Shown one piece after another: positions 29,527 through 38,073 of a stretch of 64,000 bases of DNA. Below the pieces are notes generated by a model, which was given only the letters and a program-made list of their open reading frames with translations, was not told the DNA's origin and searched no databases. The stretch comes from Sphingomonas sp. Leaf20 (GTDB lineage Bacteria; Pseudomonadota; Alphaproteobacteria; Sphingomonadales; Sphingomonadaceae), in contig NZ_LMKN01000001.1 of NCBI RefSeq assembly GCF_001421535.1, positions 186,001 to 250,000 on the forward strand. The letters run 5' to 3'. Numbering within the stretch: the first letter of the stretch is position 1; the number at the start of each line of letters is the position of its first letter. A program made the position numbers and the translations under genes.

Positions 29527-30062
29527 TGCGCATCATCGCAGGCCAGTATCGCGGTCGCCAGATCGTCGCGCCCAAGGGTGACGCGACCCGCCCGACCGCC
29601 GATCGCATGCGCGAGGCTTTGTTCTCGATGCTGACCAGCCGGGTCGGCAGTTTCGAAGGCCTCGCGGTCGCCGATCTCTTCGCGGGCTCGGGCGCGCTCG
29701 GGATCGAGGCCTTGTCGCGCGGTGCGGGATCGTGCCTGTTCGTCGAGCAGGACAAGCCCGCGCTCGATGCGCTGAAGGGCAATCTCGCCAAGCTCGGCAT
29801 TCGCGGCGACGTCCGTGCGACCTCGGTGATGGCGATGGGCCCCGCGCCCGCGCCGCTCGACATCATCCTGATGGATCCGCCCTATGACACCGGTGCGGGC
29901 CTCGTCGCGCTCGACAAGCTCGCCCGGCTCGGCTGGACGAGCCCGGCGACGTGGATCAGCCTCGAGACGGCGAAGGCGGAGGTCGTCGAACTGGCGGGCT
30001 TCGAGGTCGACGCCACACGCGTCCATGGCAAGGCGCGGCTGACGCTGCTGCGCCCCGCCTGA
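29526..30062 (+). CDS. rsmD: 16S rRNA (guanine966-N2)-methyltransferase RsmD
   Basis: RsmD methylates G966 of 16S rRNA. The 178-residue product begins MRIIAGQYRGRQIVAPKGD. It contains RPTADRMREALFSML, the SAM-binding DLFAGSGALGIEALSRGA, and the catalytic DPPYDTG. Length and motifs are standard. Its ATG overlaps the rluB stop, so two rRNA-modifying enzymes are coupled. Confidence 0.95.
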   Translation: MRIIAGQYRGRQIVAPKGDATRPTADRMREALFSMLTSRVGSFEGLAVADLFAGSGALGIEALSRGAGSCLFVEQDKPALDALKGNLAKLGIRGDVRATSVMAMGPAPAPLDIILMDPPYDTGAGLVALDKLARLGWTSPATWISLETAKAEVVELAGFEVDATRVHGKARLTLLRPA

Positions 30063-30068
30063 CGTAAC

Positions 30069-30092
30069 GGTCTCCCGCGCAAGCGGGAGACC
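30069..30092. repeat. Perfect hairpin between rsmD and an MHS transporter
   Basis: GGTCTCCCGC and GCGGGAGACC form a 10-bp stem with a GCAA loop in the 35-base gap between the two convergent genes. No T-run follows on either side. It resembles half of the family D repeat. It may help end transcription from both directions. Confidence 0.55.
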
Positions 30093-30097
30093 CCGTC

Positions 30098-31357
30098 CTA
30101 CGCGTCGGCGCGGCGCCCGACGATCAGCAGCCCGCCAAGGCTCAGCACCCCCGCGGCCATCAGATACACCCCGACCAGCCCCAGCCCGCGCGGTGCCAGC
30201 GCCTCCGCCACGATCGGCGCGAGCGCCCCGCCAAGCACGCCGCCCAGATTGAACGTCATTGACACGCCGGTATAGCGCACGCCCGCCGGAAACAGGCTCG
30301 GCAGCCACCCGCCGAGCGGGCCATAGGCGAACCCCATCACGAACAGCGCGCCCGACAGCCAGAGCGACACCGTGACCAGCGATCCCGATCCCAGCATCGG
30401 CCCCATCAGCGCGCCGACGACGATGCAGCCCGCAAACCCGACGCTGAGCATCCGCGCCGCCGAATAGCGATCCGCCAGCACGCTCGCGAGGATCACCCCC
30501 GCCGCGAGGAACCAGATCGCGACCAGCTCGACGCCGAGGAACGCCTCGCGCGAATAGCCGAGCGTCTTGGTGCCGTAGCCGAGCGCGAATGCGGTCGCGA
30601 GATAGAAGAGCGCAAAACACGCGATCACCCCGAACGTCCCCGCCAGCGTCGCGCGCAGATGCCGCGTCAGCAGCTCGGCGATCGGCACGCGCGGGATCGC
30701 ATCGGTCTTCTCCGCTTCTAGAAACGCGGGCGTCTCGGTCAGCTTCAGCCGCACCCACAGCCCCAGCCCGACCAGCACCGCGCTGACGAGGAACGGGATC
30801 CGCCACCCCCAGGCGAGGAACTGCGCGTCGTCGAGCACCAGCCCGATGATCAGGAACAGCCCGTTGGCCGCGAGGAACCCGACCGGCGCGCCGAGCGGCG
30901 GGAACATCCCGAACGTGTTGCGGCGGTGCGGCGGCGCATTCTCGACCGCGAGCAGCGCCGCGCCGCCCCATTCGCCACCCAGCCCCAATCCTTGCCCCAG
31001 CCGCATCAGGCAGAGCAGCGCCGGCGCCCACCAGCCGACCTGCGCATAGGTCGGCAGGAACGCGATCGCGACGGTCGATCCACCCATCAGCAACAGCGAG
31101 GCGACCAGCGTCGACTTGCGCCCGACGCGGTCGCCGAAATGCCCGAACAGCACCGCGCCCACCGGCCGCGCGACGAACGCCAGCCCGAACGTCGCATAGC
31201 TCAGCAACAGCTGCGCCGACGCCGACTGGCCCGCGAAGAACAGCGGCCCGAACACGAGCGCGGCTGCGGTCGCATAGATGTAGAAGTCGTAGAATTCGAC
31301 CGCGGTGCCGACCAGGCTGGCGGCAAGGATACGGCGGTTGGACCTAAGCGTGCTCAT
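30098..31357 (-). CDS. MHS-family MFS transporter (metabolite:H+ symporter type)
   Basis: The 419-residue product has 12 membrane helices. GTAVEFYDFYIYATAAALVF at the N-terminus, the ARPVGAVLFGHFGDRVGRKS loop and MRLGQGLGLGGEWGGAALL are hallmarks of the ShiA/ProP/KgtP group, which takes up small organic acids or osmolytes with protons. The substrate cannot be told from the sequence. It stands alone, with its end facing rsmD. Confidence 0.85.
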   Translation of the reverse strand: MSTLRSNRRILAASLVGTAVEFYDFYIYATAAALVFGPLFFAGQSASAQLLLSYATFGLAFVARPVGAVLFGHFGDRVGRKSTLVASLLLMGGSTVAIAFLPTYAQVGWWAPALLCLMRLGQGLGLGGEWGGAALLAVENAPPHRRNTFGMFPPLGAPVGFLAANGLFLIIGLVLDDAQFLAWGWRIPFLVSAVLVGLGLWVRLKLTETPAFLEAEKTDAIPRVPIAELLTRHLRATLAGTFGVIACFALFYLATAFALGYGTKTLGYSREAFLGVELVAIWFLAAGVILASVLADRYSAARMLSVGFAGCIVVGALMGPMLGSGSLVTVSLWLSGALFVMGFAYGPLGGWLPSLFPAGVRYTGVSMTFNLGGVLGGALAPIVAEALAPRGLGLVGVYLMAAGVLSLGGLLIVGRRADA

Positions 31358-31428
31358 GCCGTGTGCATCGCCGTACCGCGCGCGTGCGTCAATCGCAACG
31401 CCGCCTCACGATGCTGGCGTATGCGCGA

Positions 31429-33075
31429 TCAGTAGCCCAGCGTGCGTGCCAGCATCAGCAACATCCAGTAGAGCCCGCCCGACAACAGCATCGCCACCGG
31501 CAGCGTCATGATCCATGCGAGCGCCATGTTGAGGATCGTCCGGCGCTGAAGCCCGCCGCCATTGGCGACGCTTGCGCCCGCGACGCCCGACGACAGGATA
31601 TGCGTCGTCGACACGGGCAGGCCGAACCGGTCCGCCATCATGATCGTCGCCGCCGCCACCAGCTCGGCCGAAGCGCCCATGCCGTACGTCAGATGCGTCT
31701 TGCCGATCCGTTCGCCGACGGTCACAACGATCCGCTTCCACCCGACCATCGTCCCGAGCCCGAGCGCCAGCGCGACCGTGACCTTTACCCAGATCGGGAT
31801 ATAGCGCGTGCCCTTTTCGAGCTGCCCGCCATAGGATTTGAGCGTCGTGATCTCCTGCGCGGTGAAGCGGCTCTGCGCGCGCTTGTCCGCCACCACCAGC
31901 TTGGTCGTGTCGAGCACGAGGTACATGTCGTTGCGCAGGTTCGACGTCGCGGCCGCGGGCACCTTGCCGAGCGAGCCATAGCCCGCAATCCGCGTCGAGA
32001 CGTCGTCCGACAGCGACGCCAGCGCGCCATAGACGAACGGATCCGAAACCTGCTTGGTCTTCAGCGCGCCCGTCACCGCGGCGCGCGCCGCGTCGATGGT
32101 CGCGGGCGCGCCATTGGCGTGCGCGCCATACGCGGCGGACGCGGCGCGGGCGGTCTGCACGAACGCCGGCGTCGCGCTTTCGGGCATCGTCCGGTTCAGC
32201 GCATAGGCGGTCGGCGCGCAGCCGATCAGGATGAGCATGATCAGCCCCATCCCCTTCTGCCCGTCGTTGCTGCCGTGCGCGAAGCTCACCGCGGTGCAGG
32301 TGCCGATCAACAGCGCGCGAATCCCGCGCGGCGGCGGCGTGTTGCCCTCGGGCGCTTCGTACAGCTTGCGGTCGCGCAGGAAGCGTTTCATCACGAGCAG
32401 CAGCAGCAGCGCGCCCGCGAACCCGATCAGCGGGCTGAACGCGAGCGCGGACAACACTTTCCACACCTGCGCCATGTCGACGCCCGACGTGCCGTCGGGG
32501 CCGCCCGTGATCAGCTGGTTGGCGAGGCCGACGCCGAGGATCGACCCGATCAGCGCGTGGCTCGACGAATTGGGCAACCCGACGAACCAGGTCGCGAGGT
32601 TCCACAGGATCGCGGCCAGCAGCAGCGCGAAGATCATCGCGAAGCCGCCAGCGCTGCCGACGTGCAGGATCAGGTCGACCGGCAGCAGCGTGACGATCGA
32701 ATAGGCGACCGCACCCGACGACAGGATCACGCCCAGGAAATTGAAGAACCCCGACCACACCACCGCAAGCGGCGCAGGCATCGCATGCGTGTAGATCACC
32801 GTCGCCACCGCGTTGGCGGTGTCGTGGAAGCCGTTCACGAACTCGAAGCCGAGCGCGATCAGCAGCGCGAGCGCGAGGAAGGCGAACGCCCCCACCGCCA
32901 TCGATTCGCCGACCTGCGCGGTATCGACGACGATGCTGAACCCCGCATAGGCCAGCCCCCCGACCAGCACCGCGAGGAAGATCCAGCGCCCGGCCGGATG
33001 AAGATCATGATCGAGCCGCGGCCCGCTGCGCGGCGCGCGGTCGATCGCCTCGACCGTCAATGTGGAAGTAGCCAT
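31429..33075 (-). CDS. PiT family inorganic phosphate transporter
   Basis: The 548-residue product imports phosphate with a cation. The ATG at 33075 was chosen because the region upstream is not protein-like. The two inverted PiT repeats are seen: FVNGFHDTANAVATVIYTHA early, and FAHGSNDGQKGMG in the second half, each with the Asn/Asp pair of the family. PVSTTHILSSGVAGASVANG comes near the end. A large soluble insert of about 200 residues separates the second group of helices. No phoU-like gene is adjacent. Confidence 0.9.
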   Translation of the reverse strand: MATSTLTVEAIDRAPRSGPRLDHDLHPAGRWIFLAVLVGGLAYAGFSIVVDTAQVGESMAVGAFAFLALALLIALGFEFVNGFHDTANAVATVIYTHAMPAPLAVVWSGFFNFLGVILSSGAVAYSIVTLLPVDLILHVGSAGGFAMIFALLLAAILWNLATWFVGLPNSSSHALIGSILGVGLANQLITGGPDGTSGVDMAQVWKVLSALAFSPLIGFAGALLLLLVMKRFLRDRKLYEAPEGNTPPPRGIRALLIGTCTAVSFAHGSNDGQKGMGLIMLILIGCAPTAYALNRTMPESATPAFVQTARAASAAYGAHANGAPATIDAARAAVTGALKTKQVSDPFVYGALASLSDDVSTRIAGYGSLGKVPAAATSNLRNDMYLVLDTTKLVVADKRAQSRFTAQEITTLKSYGGQLEKGTRYIPIWVKVTVALALGLGTMVGWKRIVVTVGERIGKTHLTYGMGASAELVAAATIMMADRFGLPVSTTHILSSGVAGASVANGGGLQRRTILNMALAWIMTLPVAMLLSGGLYWMLLMLARTLGY

Positions 33076-33212
33076 GATCGCGCAGTCGGCCCTTACGATT
33101 ACAACTTTATGACAACGCCGTGCATCGCCGTCCCGGGACGGGAAAACTCGTAGCGCGCGCCCCCGATCGAGATGCGTCACGCAGGCGACCGTACAGAGCG
33201 CAACCGCCCCCT

Positions 33213-33264
33213 ATCCTCCCCAGCCAGGGGGAGGTGGCAGGCGCAGCCTGACGGAGGGGGAGGA
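33213..33264 (-). repeat. REP-like repeat, family A, copy 4
   Basis: ATCCTCCCCAGCCAGGGGGAGGTGGC...GACGGAGGGGGAGGA, same orientation as the copy in front of the DUF559 gene. No gene follows it here. Confidence 0.75.
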
Positions 33265-33280
33265 CGGGAGCACGCTGATA

Positions 33281-33311
33281 CAGTCCTCCCCATGCCCGGG
33301 GGGACCGTATC
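33281..33311. repeat. Imperfect palindrome next to the family A repeat
   Basis: GATACAGTCCTCCCC and GGGGGGACCGTATC pair around ATGCCC. It lies 16 bases from the family A copy in the 291-base gap between the phosphate transporter and the UrcA gene. That gap holds no gene that I can support. Confidence 0.5.
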
Positions 33312-33366
33312 AACAGCGGCGCTCCATCAATCGGGCACGAGGTCGGGCGCGAACACGCTTACCCCG

Positions 33367-33693
33367 TCACCGCCCCGCGAGGCTCGCGAGCTGCGTCCCG
33401 TTGCGCTCCAGCAAAGCCGCGGTCTGCACCGTGGCGTCCTGCATCATGTCCGCGCGGCACCGGCGCGACTCGGCGAACGCGTTTAGTCCGCCGGTCCGCG
33501 GCGCACACACGCGATTGACCGCCGACTCGACGCGACGCGCGAGCACGCGCCGCCCGGCATCGTTCGTGAGGTCGAGCCCGGCGTGCGAGACACGGATCGT
33601 GACGGGGTCGCGCACCGGATCGGCGGCAGCGCCGGTCGCAAAAAGGCACGCGGAGGCGATCGCCGCCAAAGCGACGCTGTGGAGAATCTTCAT
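33367..33693 (-). CDS. UrcA family exported protein
   Basis: The 108-residue product has a signal peptide (MKILHSVALAAIASACLFAT, cut probably after GAAA). The UrcA pattern follows: VRVSHAGLDLTNDAGRRVLA-like strand and helix, then two cysteines in VNRVCAPRTGG and AESRRCRADMM that could form a disulfide. UrcA proteins are common in Sphingomonadales and Caulobacterales and have no known function. The ATG was chosen for the signal peptide; the frame is open upstream. Confidence 0.8.
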   Translation of the reverse strand: MKILHSVALAAIASACLFATGAAADPVRDPVTIRVSHAGLDLTNDAGRRVLARRVESAVNRVCAPRTGGLNAFAESRRCRADMMQDATVQTAALLERNGTQLASLAGR

Positions 33694-33916
33694 GATGACG
33701 TCCTTTGTTGGTCCTGCGGTCCGCAGGCACGCCGCCTGCGCGCGACAATGACCGAGCGCCGGGAGGACCGTCTCTGCGCGGCCTCTCCGACGAAGACCCT
33801 CGTCGCTGCGCACGCCCTACGCCCGGATCGTTACGCGCCCGCGACGGTTTGGCGACGGTTCATCGGTCGCCCTGCGATTTCGATTCCCCGCACCCGGATG
33901 GCGACGGCACGCCCGT

Positions 33917-34312
33917 TCACATCCCCGGATAGCGCGCGAATTCGGGCAGGCTCGCCAGATCCGCCATCCACGCCAGCCGCTCCGCAACCTGGATTTGCGC
34001 CCCCGGTGCGACCGACTCGGGATCGTCGAGCGTGCACGACTGGATGTCGATGATCCCCGGCAGCGCAACCGGGTTGGTGTAGAACAGGCCCGTCCCGCAC
34101 GTCCCGCAGAACTTTCGCCGCCCATGCTCGCACGACGCATAGGTCACCGGATCGCCCGAGATCGTCACCTGCTCGGTCCTGAACGCGATCCAGCCGACCA
34201 TCGGCGCGCCTGCGCTGCGGCGGCAATCCTCACAGTGGCACAGCGCGTGATGCGCCGCCTCACCCGTCGCGACATAGTGGATCGCTCCACAGTGGCATCG
34301 TCCCGACAACAT
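33917..34312 (-). CDS. GFA family protein (zinc-binding, glutathione-dependent formaldehyde-activating enzyme-like)
   Basis: The 131-residue product starts at the ATG at 34312, which has a GGGAGGCG ribosome binding site. Zinc ligands are in SGRCHCGAIHY (C5 and C7), CHCEDCRRSAG, and KFCGTCGTGLFY, the GFA/Mss4-like fold. The founding member adds formaldehyde to glutathione, but most family members have unknown roles. The GFA-typical IPGIIDIQS-like C-terminal half is kept. It is monocistronic. Confidence 0.85.
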   Translation of the reverse strand: MLSGRCHCGAIHYVATGEAAHHALCHCEDCRRSAGAPMVGWIAFRTEQVTISGDPVTYASCEHGRRKFCGTCGTGLFYTNPVALPGIIDIQSCTLDDPESVAPGAQIQVAERLAWMADLASLPEFARYPGM

Positions 34313-34413
34313 GCACGCCTCCCGATTATATTCCTGATTTGTTCCACACATCGCCACCCCGTGCAAGCCTTACCGGCTTGCCCCATCGCCCCCCGTTCCC
34401 TACCTGTTCACCG

Positions 34414-36705
34414 GTGAACCAGATCGCCCATCCGTCCGACGCAAACCGCCAGCCGCCCTATCTCCGCGGCCTCAACGATCCCCAGCGCGAGGCGGTGCTG
34501 ACCACCGACGGCCCCGTCCTGATCATCGCCGGCGCGGGCACCGGCAAGACCGCGGCGCTGACCGCGCGACTCGCGCATCTGATCTTCACCAAGAAGGCGT
34601 GGCCGTCGGAGATCCTCAGCGTCACCTTCACCAACAAGGCCGCACGCGAGATGCGCGAGCGCGTCGGGCGTCTGGTCGGCGACGCGGTCGAGGGGATGCC
34701 GTGGCTCGGCACCTTCCACGCGATCGCCGCCAAGATGCTGCGCCGCCATGCCGAACTCGTCGGGCTGCAGTCCAATTTCACGATCCTCGACACCGACGAC
34801 CAGCTGCGGTTGCTCAAGCAGGTCATCCTCGCCGCCGATATCGACGAGAAGCGCTTCCCGACGCGCAGCCTAGCCGGGCTGATCGACCAGTGGAAGAACA
34901 AGGGCCTCGTCCCCGCCGATATCGATGCGGGCGAGAGCGAGCGCTACGCCAACGGCCGCGGCGGCGAGCTGTACGAGCAATATCAGACCCGGCTGCGCGC
35001 GCTCAACGCGTGCGATTTCGGCGACCTGCTGCTCCACATGCTCGTCATCCTGAAGACGCACCGCGACGTGCTGGCCCAGTATCAGCAGCGCTTCAAATAC
35101 ATCATGGTCGACGAGTATCAGGACACCAACTCGTCGCAATATCTCTGGCTGCGGCTGCTCGCGCAGGAGCGCAAGAACATCGCCTGTGTCGGCGACGACG
35201 ACCAGTCGATCTATTCGTGGCGCGGCGCGCAGGTCGAGAACATCCTGAAGTTCGAACGCGACTTTCCGGGCGCAAAGGTCATCCGCCTCGAACAGAATTA
35301 CCGCAGCACGCCGCACATCCTCGGCGCGGCGAGCGGCGTGATCGCCAACAATGGCGGCCGCCTCGGCAAGCAGCTCTGGACCGAGCTCGACGTCGGCGAG
35401 AAGGTGAAGGTCATCGGCGTCTGGGACGGCCCCGAGGAAGCGCGCCGCGTCGGCGAGGAGATCGAGAGCGTCCGCCGCTCGGGCAAGTCCTTGGACGACG
35501 TCGCGATCCTGGTCCGCGCGCAGCACCAGACGCGCGAGTTCGAGGACCGCTTCATCGCGATCGGCATGCCGTACAAGATCGTCGGCGGCTTCCGCTTCTA
35601 CGAACGCGCCGAAATCCGCGACGCGCTGGCATACCTACGTGTCGTCAACCAGCCCGCGGACGACCTCGCCTTCGAACGCATCGTCAACGTCCCCAAGCGC
35701 GGGCTCGGCGACAAGGCGGTCGCGCGCATCCACCAGCTCGCGCGCGCCACCGGCACGCCGCTGACCACCGCCGCCGCGCGTATCCTCGATACCGACGAGC
35801 TGACCGGCGCCGCGAAGAAATCGCTCGGCCGCCTCGTCGGCGACATCGCGCGCTGGCGCGACATGGCGACCACCCTGCCGCACGCCGAACTCGCACGGCA
35901 ATTGCTCGACGAGAGCGGTTATACCGCGATGTACCAGGCTGAGAAGTCGGTCGAGGCGACCGGCCGGCTCGAGAATCTGAGCGAACTCGTCCGCGCGATG
36001 GAGGAGTACGACTCGCTCGGCGCGTTCCTCGAGCATGTCTCGCTGGTCATGGACAATGAGGGCGGCGCGCAGGATCCGCAGGTCACGATCATGACGATCC
36101 ACGCCGCCAAGGGCCTTGAATACGACACCGTCTTCTGCGTCGGCTGGGAAGAAGGGCTGTTCCCCTCGCAGCGCTCGCTCGACGAGGGCGGCGTCAAGAG
36201 CCTCGAGGAGGAACGCCGCCTCGCCTATGTCGCGATCACGCGCGCGCGCCGGCTGGCGGTCATCATCCACGCCGCCAACCGCCGCATCTACGGCCAGTGG
36301 AATTCGTCGATCCCCTCGCGCTTCGTCGCCGAGCTGCCCGACGAACATACCGACACCGAGACGACGATGTCGGGCGGCGCGAGCCTGTGGCAGGCGAACT
36401 GGTCCGACCGCGCCGATCCGTTCGCCGACGTCGCGCGCGGCACTGGCCGCGGCCCCGGCTGGCAGCGCGCGGCAAGCCCCGGCGGCGGCTTCTCCGCCAA
36501 ACCCGCGCGCGTCGTCGAGAGCCGCACGAGCGCGATCAGCCTCGGCAACAAGGGCCGCGACGACCTGTCGCTCGGGATGCGCGTGTTCCACCAGAAGTTC
36601 GGCTATGGCAGCATCGCCGAGATCGAGGGCAACAAGCTCGAGATCGATTTCGAACAGGCGGGGCGCAAGCGCGTCATGGACAGCTTCGTCACGCTTGCGC
36701 CCTGA
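34414..36705 (+). CDS. ATP-dependent DNA helicase UvrD/PcrA
   Basis: The 763-residue product is a superfamily 1 3'-5' helicase. I chose the GTG at 34414; an ATG 25 codons upstream adds proline-rich sequence, and neither has a strong ribosome binding site. Motifs in order: LNDPQREAV (Q), IAGAGTGKTAAL (I), VTFTNKAAREM (Ia), VDEYQDTN (II), GDDDQSIYSWRGA (III), LEQNYRS (IV), TIHAAKGLEYDTVF (V) and VAITRARR (VI). A C-terminal domain around GMRVFHQKFGYGSIAEIEG is the PcrA/UvrD Tudor-like tail that binds RNA polymerase. Role: excision and mismatch repair, and replication restart. Confidence 0.94.
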   Translation: MNQIAHPSDANRQPPYLRGLNDPQREAVLTTDGPVLIIAGAGTGKTAALTARLAHLIFTKKAWPSEILSVTFTNKAAREMRERVGRLVGDAVEGMPWLGTFHAIAAKMLRRHAELVGLQSNFTILDTDDQLRLLKQVILAADIDEKRFPTRSLAGLIDQWKNKGLVPADIDAGESERYANGRGGELYEQYQTRLRALNACDFGDLLLHMLVILKTHRDVLAQYQQRFKYIMVDEYQDTNSSQYLWLRLLAQERKNIACVGDDDQSIYSWRGAQVENILKFERDFPGAKVIRLEQNYRSTPHILGAASGVIANNGGRLGKQLWTELDVGEKVKVIGVWDGPEEARRVGEEIESVRRSGKSLDDVAILVRAQHQTREFEDRFIAIGMPYKIVGGFRFYERAEIRDALAYLRVVNQPADDLAFERIVNVPKRGLGDKAVARIHQLARATGTPLTTAAARILDTDELTGAAKKSLGRLVGDIARWRDMATTLPHAELARQLLDESGYTAMYQAEKSVEATGRLENLSELVRAMEEYDSLGAFLEHVSLVMDNEGGAQDPQVTIMTIHAAKGLEYDTVFCVGWEEGLFPSQRSLDEGGVKSLEEERRLAYVAITRARRLAVIIHAANRRIYGQWNSSIPSRFVAELPDEHTDTETTMSGGASLWQANWSDRADPFADVARGTGRGPGWQRAASPGGGFSAKPARVVESRTSAISLGNKGRDDLSLGMRVFHQKFGYGSIAEIEGNKLEIDFEQAGRKRVMDSFVTLAP

Positions 36706-36766
36706 CGCCGTGTCCCAATCCGGGGCGACCGAAGCGAACCTGTACACAAGCCGACAATCGCGTTCA

Positions 36767-36791
36767 GGAACGATGCGGGTGCGGAATCGTA
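36767..36791 (+). promoter_or_regulatory. Candidate EcfG-type promoter (GGAAC-N16-CGTA)
   Basis: GGAAC is followed after exactly 16 bases by CGTA, one mismatch from the alphaproteobacterial general stress consensus GGAAC-N16/17-CGTT. It ends 40 bases before the ATG of the Arg/His-rich exported protein. Confidence 0.45.
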
Positions 36792-36831
36792 TCGCCGGTG
36801 CACCCGATATTCGGGTCCGAGAGGATAGCGC

Positions 36832-37122
36832 ATGAAATTCACCAAACTACTCGCGGCAGGTCTTGCCCTTGCCACGCTCGGCATGGGCGTGGTCGCGCCG
36901 GCCGAGGCGCAGCGTGGCCCCGGTCCCGATCGCCACTACAGCCAGAACGACCATCGCGGGCCGCACCGCGCGGATCGCCGTGATTACCGTCGCAATGACC
37001 ATCGCGGCCGTCACGACGACCGTCGCTATCGCGGCCGCGGCAATGACCGCCGCAATTGGAACAACAATCGCCGCTGCCGCACCGAATGGCGCAACCATCG
37101 CCGCGTCCAGATCTGCCGTTGA
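36832..37122 (+). CDS. Small exported Arg/His-rich protein
   Basis: The 96-residue product has a clear signal peptide (MKFTKLLAAGLALATLGMGV, likely cut after APAEA). The mature part is extremely basic and polar, with repeated DRRDYRRNDHRG-like units and a final pair of cysteines (RRCRTEW and QICR). No family is recognised with confidence; similar basic, low-complexity exported proteins occur in sphingomonads. A possible stress promoter lies upstream. Binding of metals or anionic polymers is possible but not shown. Confidence 0.7.
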   Translation: MKFTKLLAAGLALATLGMGVVAPAEAQRGPGPDRHYSQNDHRGPHRADRRDYRRNDHRGRHDDRRYRGRGNDRRNWNNNRRCRTEWRNHRRVQICR

Positions 37123-37241
37123 TGACAACCCGGTGGCGGCGCACGGTCGCCACCGCCGACGACATGACAAACGCCAGGACGGGCGGCGGCACGGTGTCGT
37201 CGCCCGGTTCCACGTCACCCAACCCTGAAAGGATTTCGATC

Positions 37242-37799
37242 ATGAAGCGTTCTCTCGGCCTCGCGACGGTGATCGCCGCGACCTGCCTGTCCGCCGCCAC
37301 GCCCGTCGCTGCGCAGAGCAGCGCCGACGACGCGCGCTTCGCCGCCGCCCAGTCGCGGCTCGACAGCGAATTGCAGATCTTCCGCCAGGAATTCGATCGC
37401 TACCAGTCGCTCCGCGGCAACCGCGGCGGCGGCTATGTGCCCCCCGCCCCGTCGCAGGGCGGCTATCGCCAGGCGCCCGACCGCTATCAAGACGGCTATG
37501 CCGACGAGCGCGACGAGGGCAATTACGACCCCTCGCGCTATTACCGCGCATCGCCCAATTACCAGGAGCGCACGCTCGCTGAGAACGATCGCGTCTATGC
37601 CGGGCAGGACGGCCGCTATTATTGCAAGCGCAATGACGGCACGACCGGGCTGATCATCGGCGCGGCGGGTGGCGGCATCCTCGGCAACGTCATCGACGGC
37701 GGCCGCTCGCGCATCGTCGGCTCGCTGCTCGGCGCGGCCGCGGGCGGTCTCGCGGGCCGCGCGGTCGAACAGAACAACAGCCAGATCCGCTGCCGCTGA
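37242..37799 (+). CDS. Glycine-zipper 2TM domain protein (17 kDa surface antigen type)
   Basis: The 185-residue product begins with a signal peptide (MKRSLGLATVIAATCLSAAT, cut near PVAAQ). A Tyr/Asp/Arg-rich middle is followed by YYCKRNDGTTGLIIGAAGGG and GSLLGAAAGGLAGRAVEQ, the glycine-zipper pattern of the Rickettsia 17 kDa antigen group. Such proteins insert in or associate with the outer membrane. The ATG has an AAAGGA ribosome binding site. It lies 119 bases after the basic exported protein and may share its transcript. Confidence 0.82.
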   Translation: MKRSLGLATVIAATCLSAATPVAAQSSADDARFAAAQSRLDSELQIFRQEFDRYQSLRGNRGGGYVPPAPSQGGYRQAPDRYQDGYADERDEGNYDPSRYYRASPNYQERTLAENDRVYAGQDGRYYCKRNDGTTGLIIGAAGGGILGNVIDGGRSRIVGSLLGAAAGGLAGRAVEQNNSQIRCR

Positions 37800-37872
37800 C
37801 GCGCGGCGCTGCGACTTGTTCGCGGGACCGTGACACTGGCGAGGGCCAGGATCACGGTCCCCGCACCCCAAC

Positions 37873-37956
37873 CGTCATCCTGACGAAAGTCAGGACCCAG
37901 AGCCATAAACCGCACCGCCCGCGACCCTGGATCCTGGGTCGAGCCCAGGATGACGG
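37873..37956 (+). repeat. Paired inverted repeat, family B, copy 2
   Basis: CGTCATCCTGACGAAAGTCAGGACCCAGAG with the partner CCTGGATCCTGGGTCGAGCCCAGGATGACGG downstream, between two convergent genes. Confidence 0.8.
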
Positions 37957-37986
37957 AGAATATGGCGGCCACCACACCGCCCCCCT

Positions 37987-38070
37987 CGTCATCCTGACGA
38001 AAGTCAGGATCCAGAGCCGCGAGCGACACGGCGTCCGGCTCTGGATCCTGGATCAAGTCCAGGATGACGG
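37987..38070 (+). repeat. Paired inverted repeat, family B, copy 3
   Basis: A second complete pair 30 bases after copy 2: CGTCATCCTGACGAAAGTCAGG and CTGGATCAAGTCCAGGATGACGG. It ends three bases before the prolyl oligopeptidase stop codon and may act in ending both convergent transcripts. Confidence 0.8.
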
Positions 38071-38073
38071 CTG

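Noticed and set aside
30069..30092. Hairpin as a classical rho-independent terminator
   Set aside because: The stem is perfect but no T-run follows in either direction, so it is listed only as a hairpin.
34339..34413. Earlier ATG for the UvrD/PcrA helicase
   Set aside because: It would add 25 Pro/Thr/Ser-rich residues not typical of the family and has no better ribosome binding site than the GTG.
37873..38070. Regularly spaced repeats as a CRISPR array
   Set aside because: The units are facing inverted pairs, too few and of unequal spacing, without distinct spacers or cas genes.
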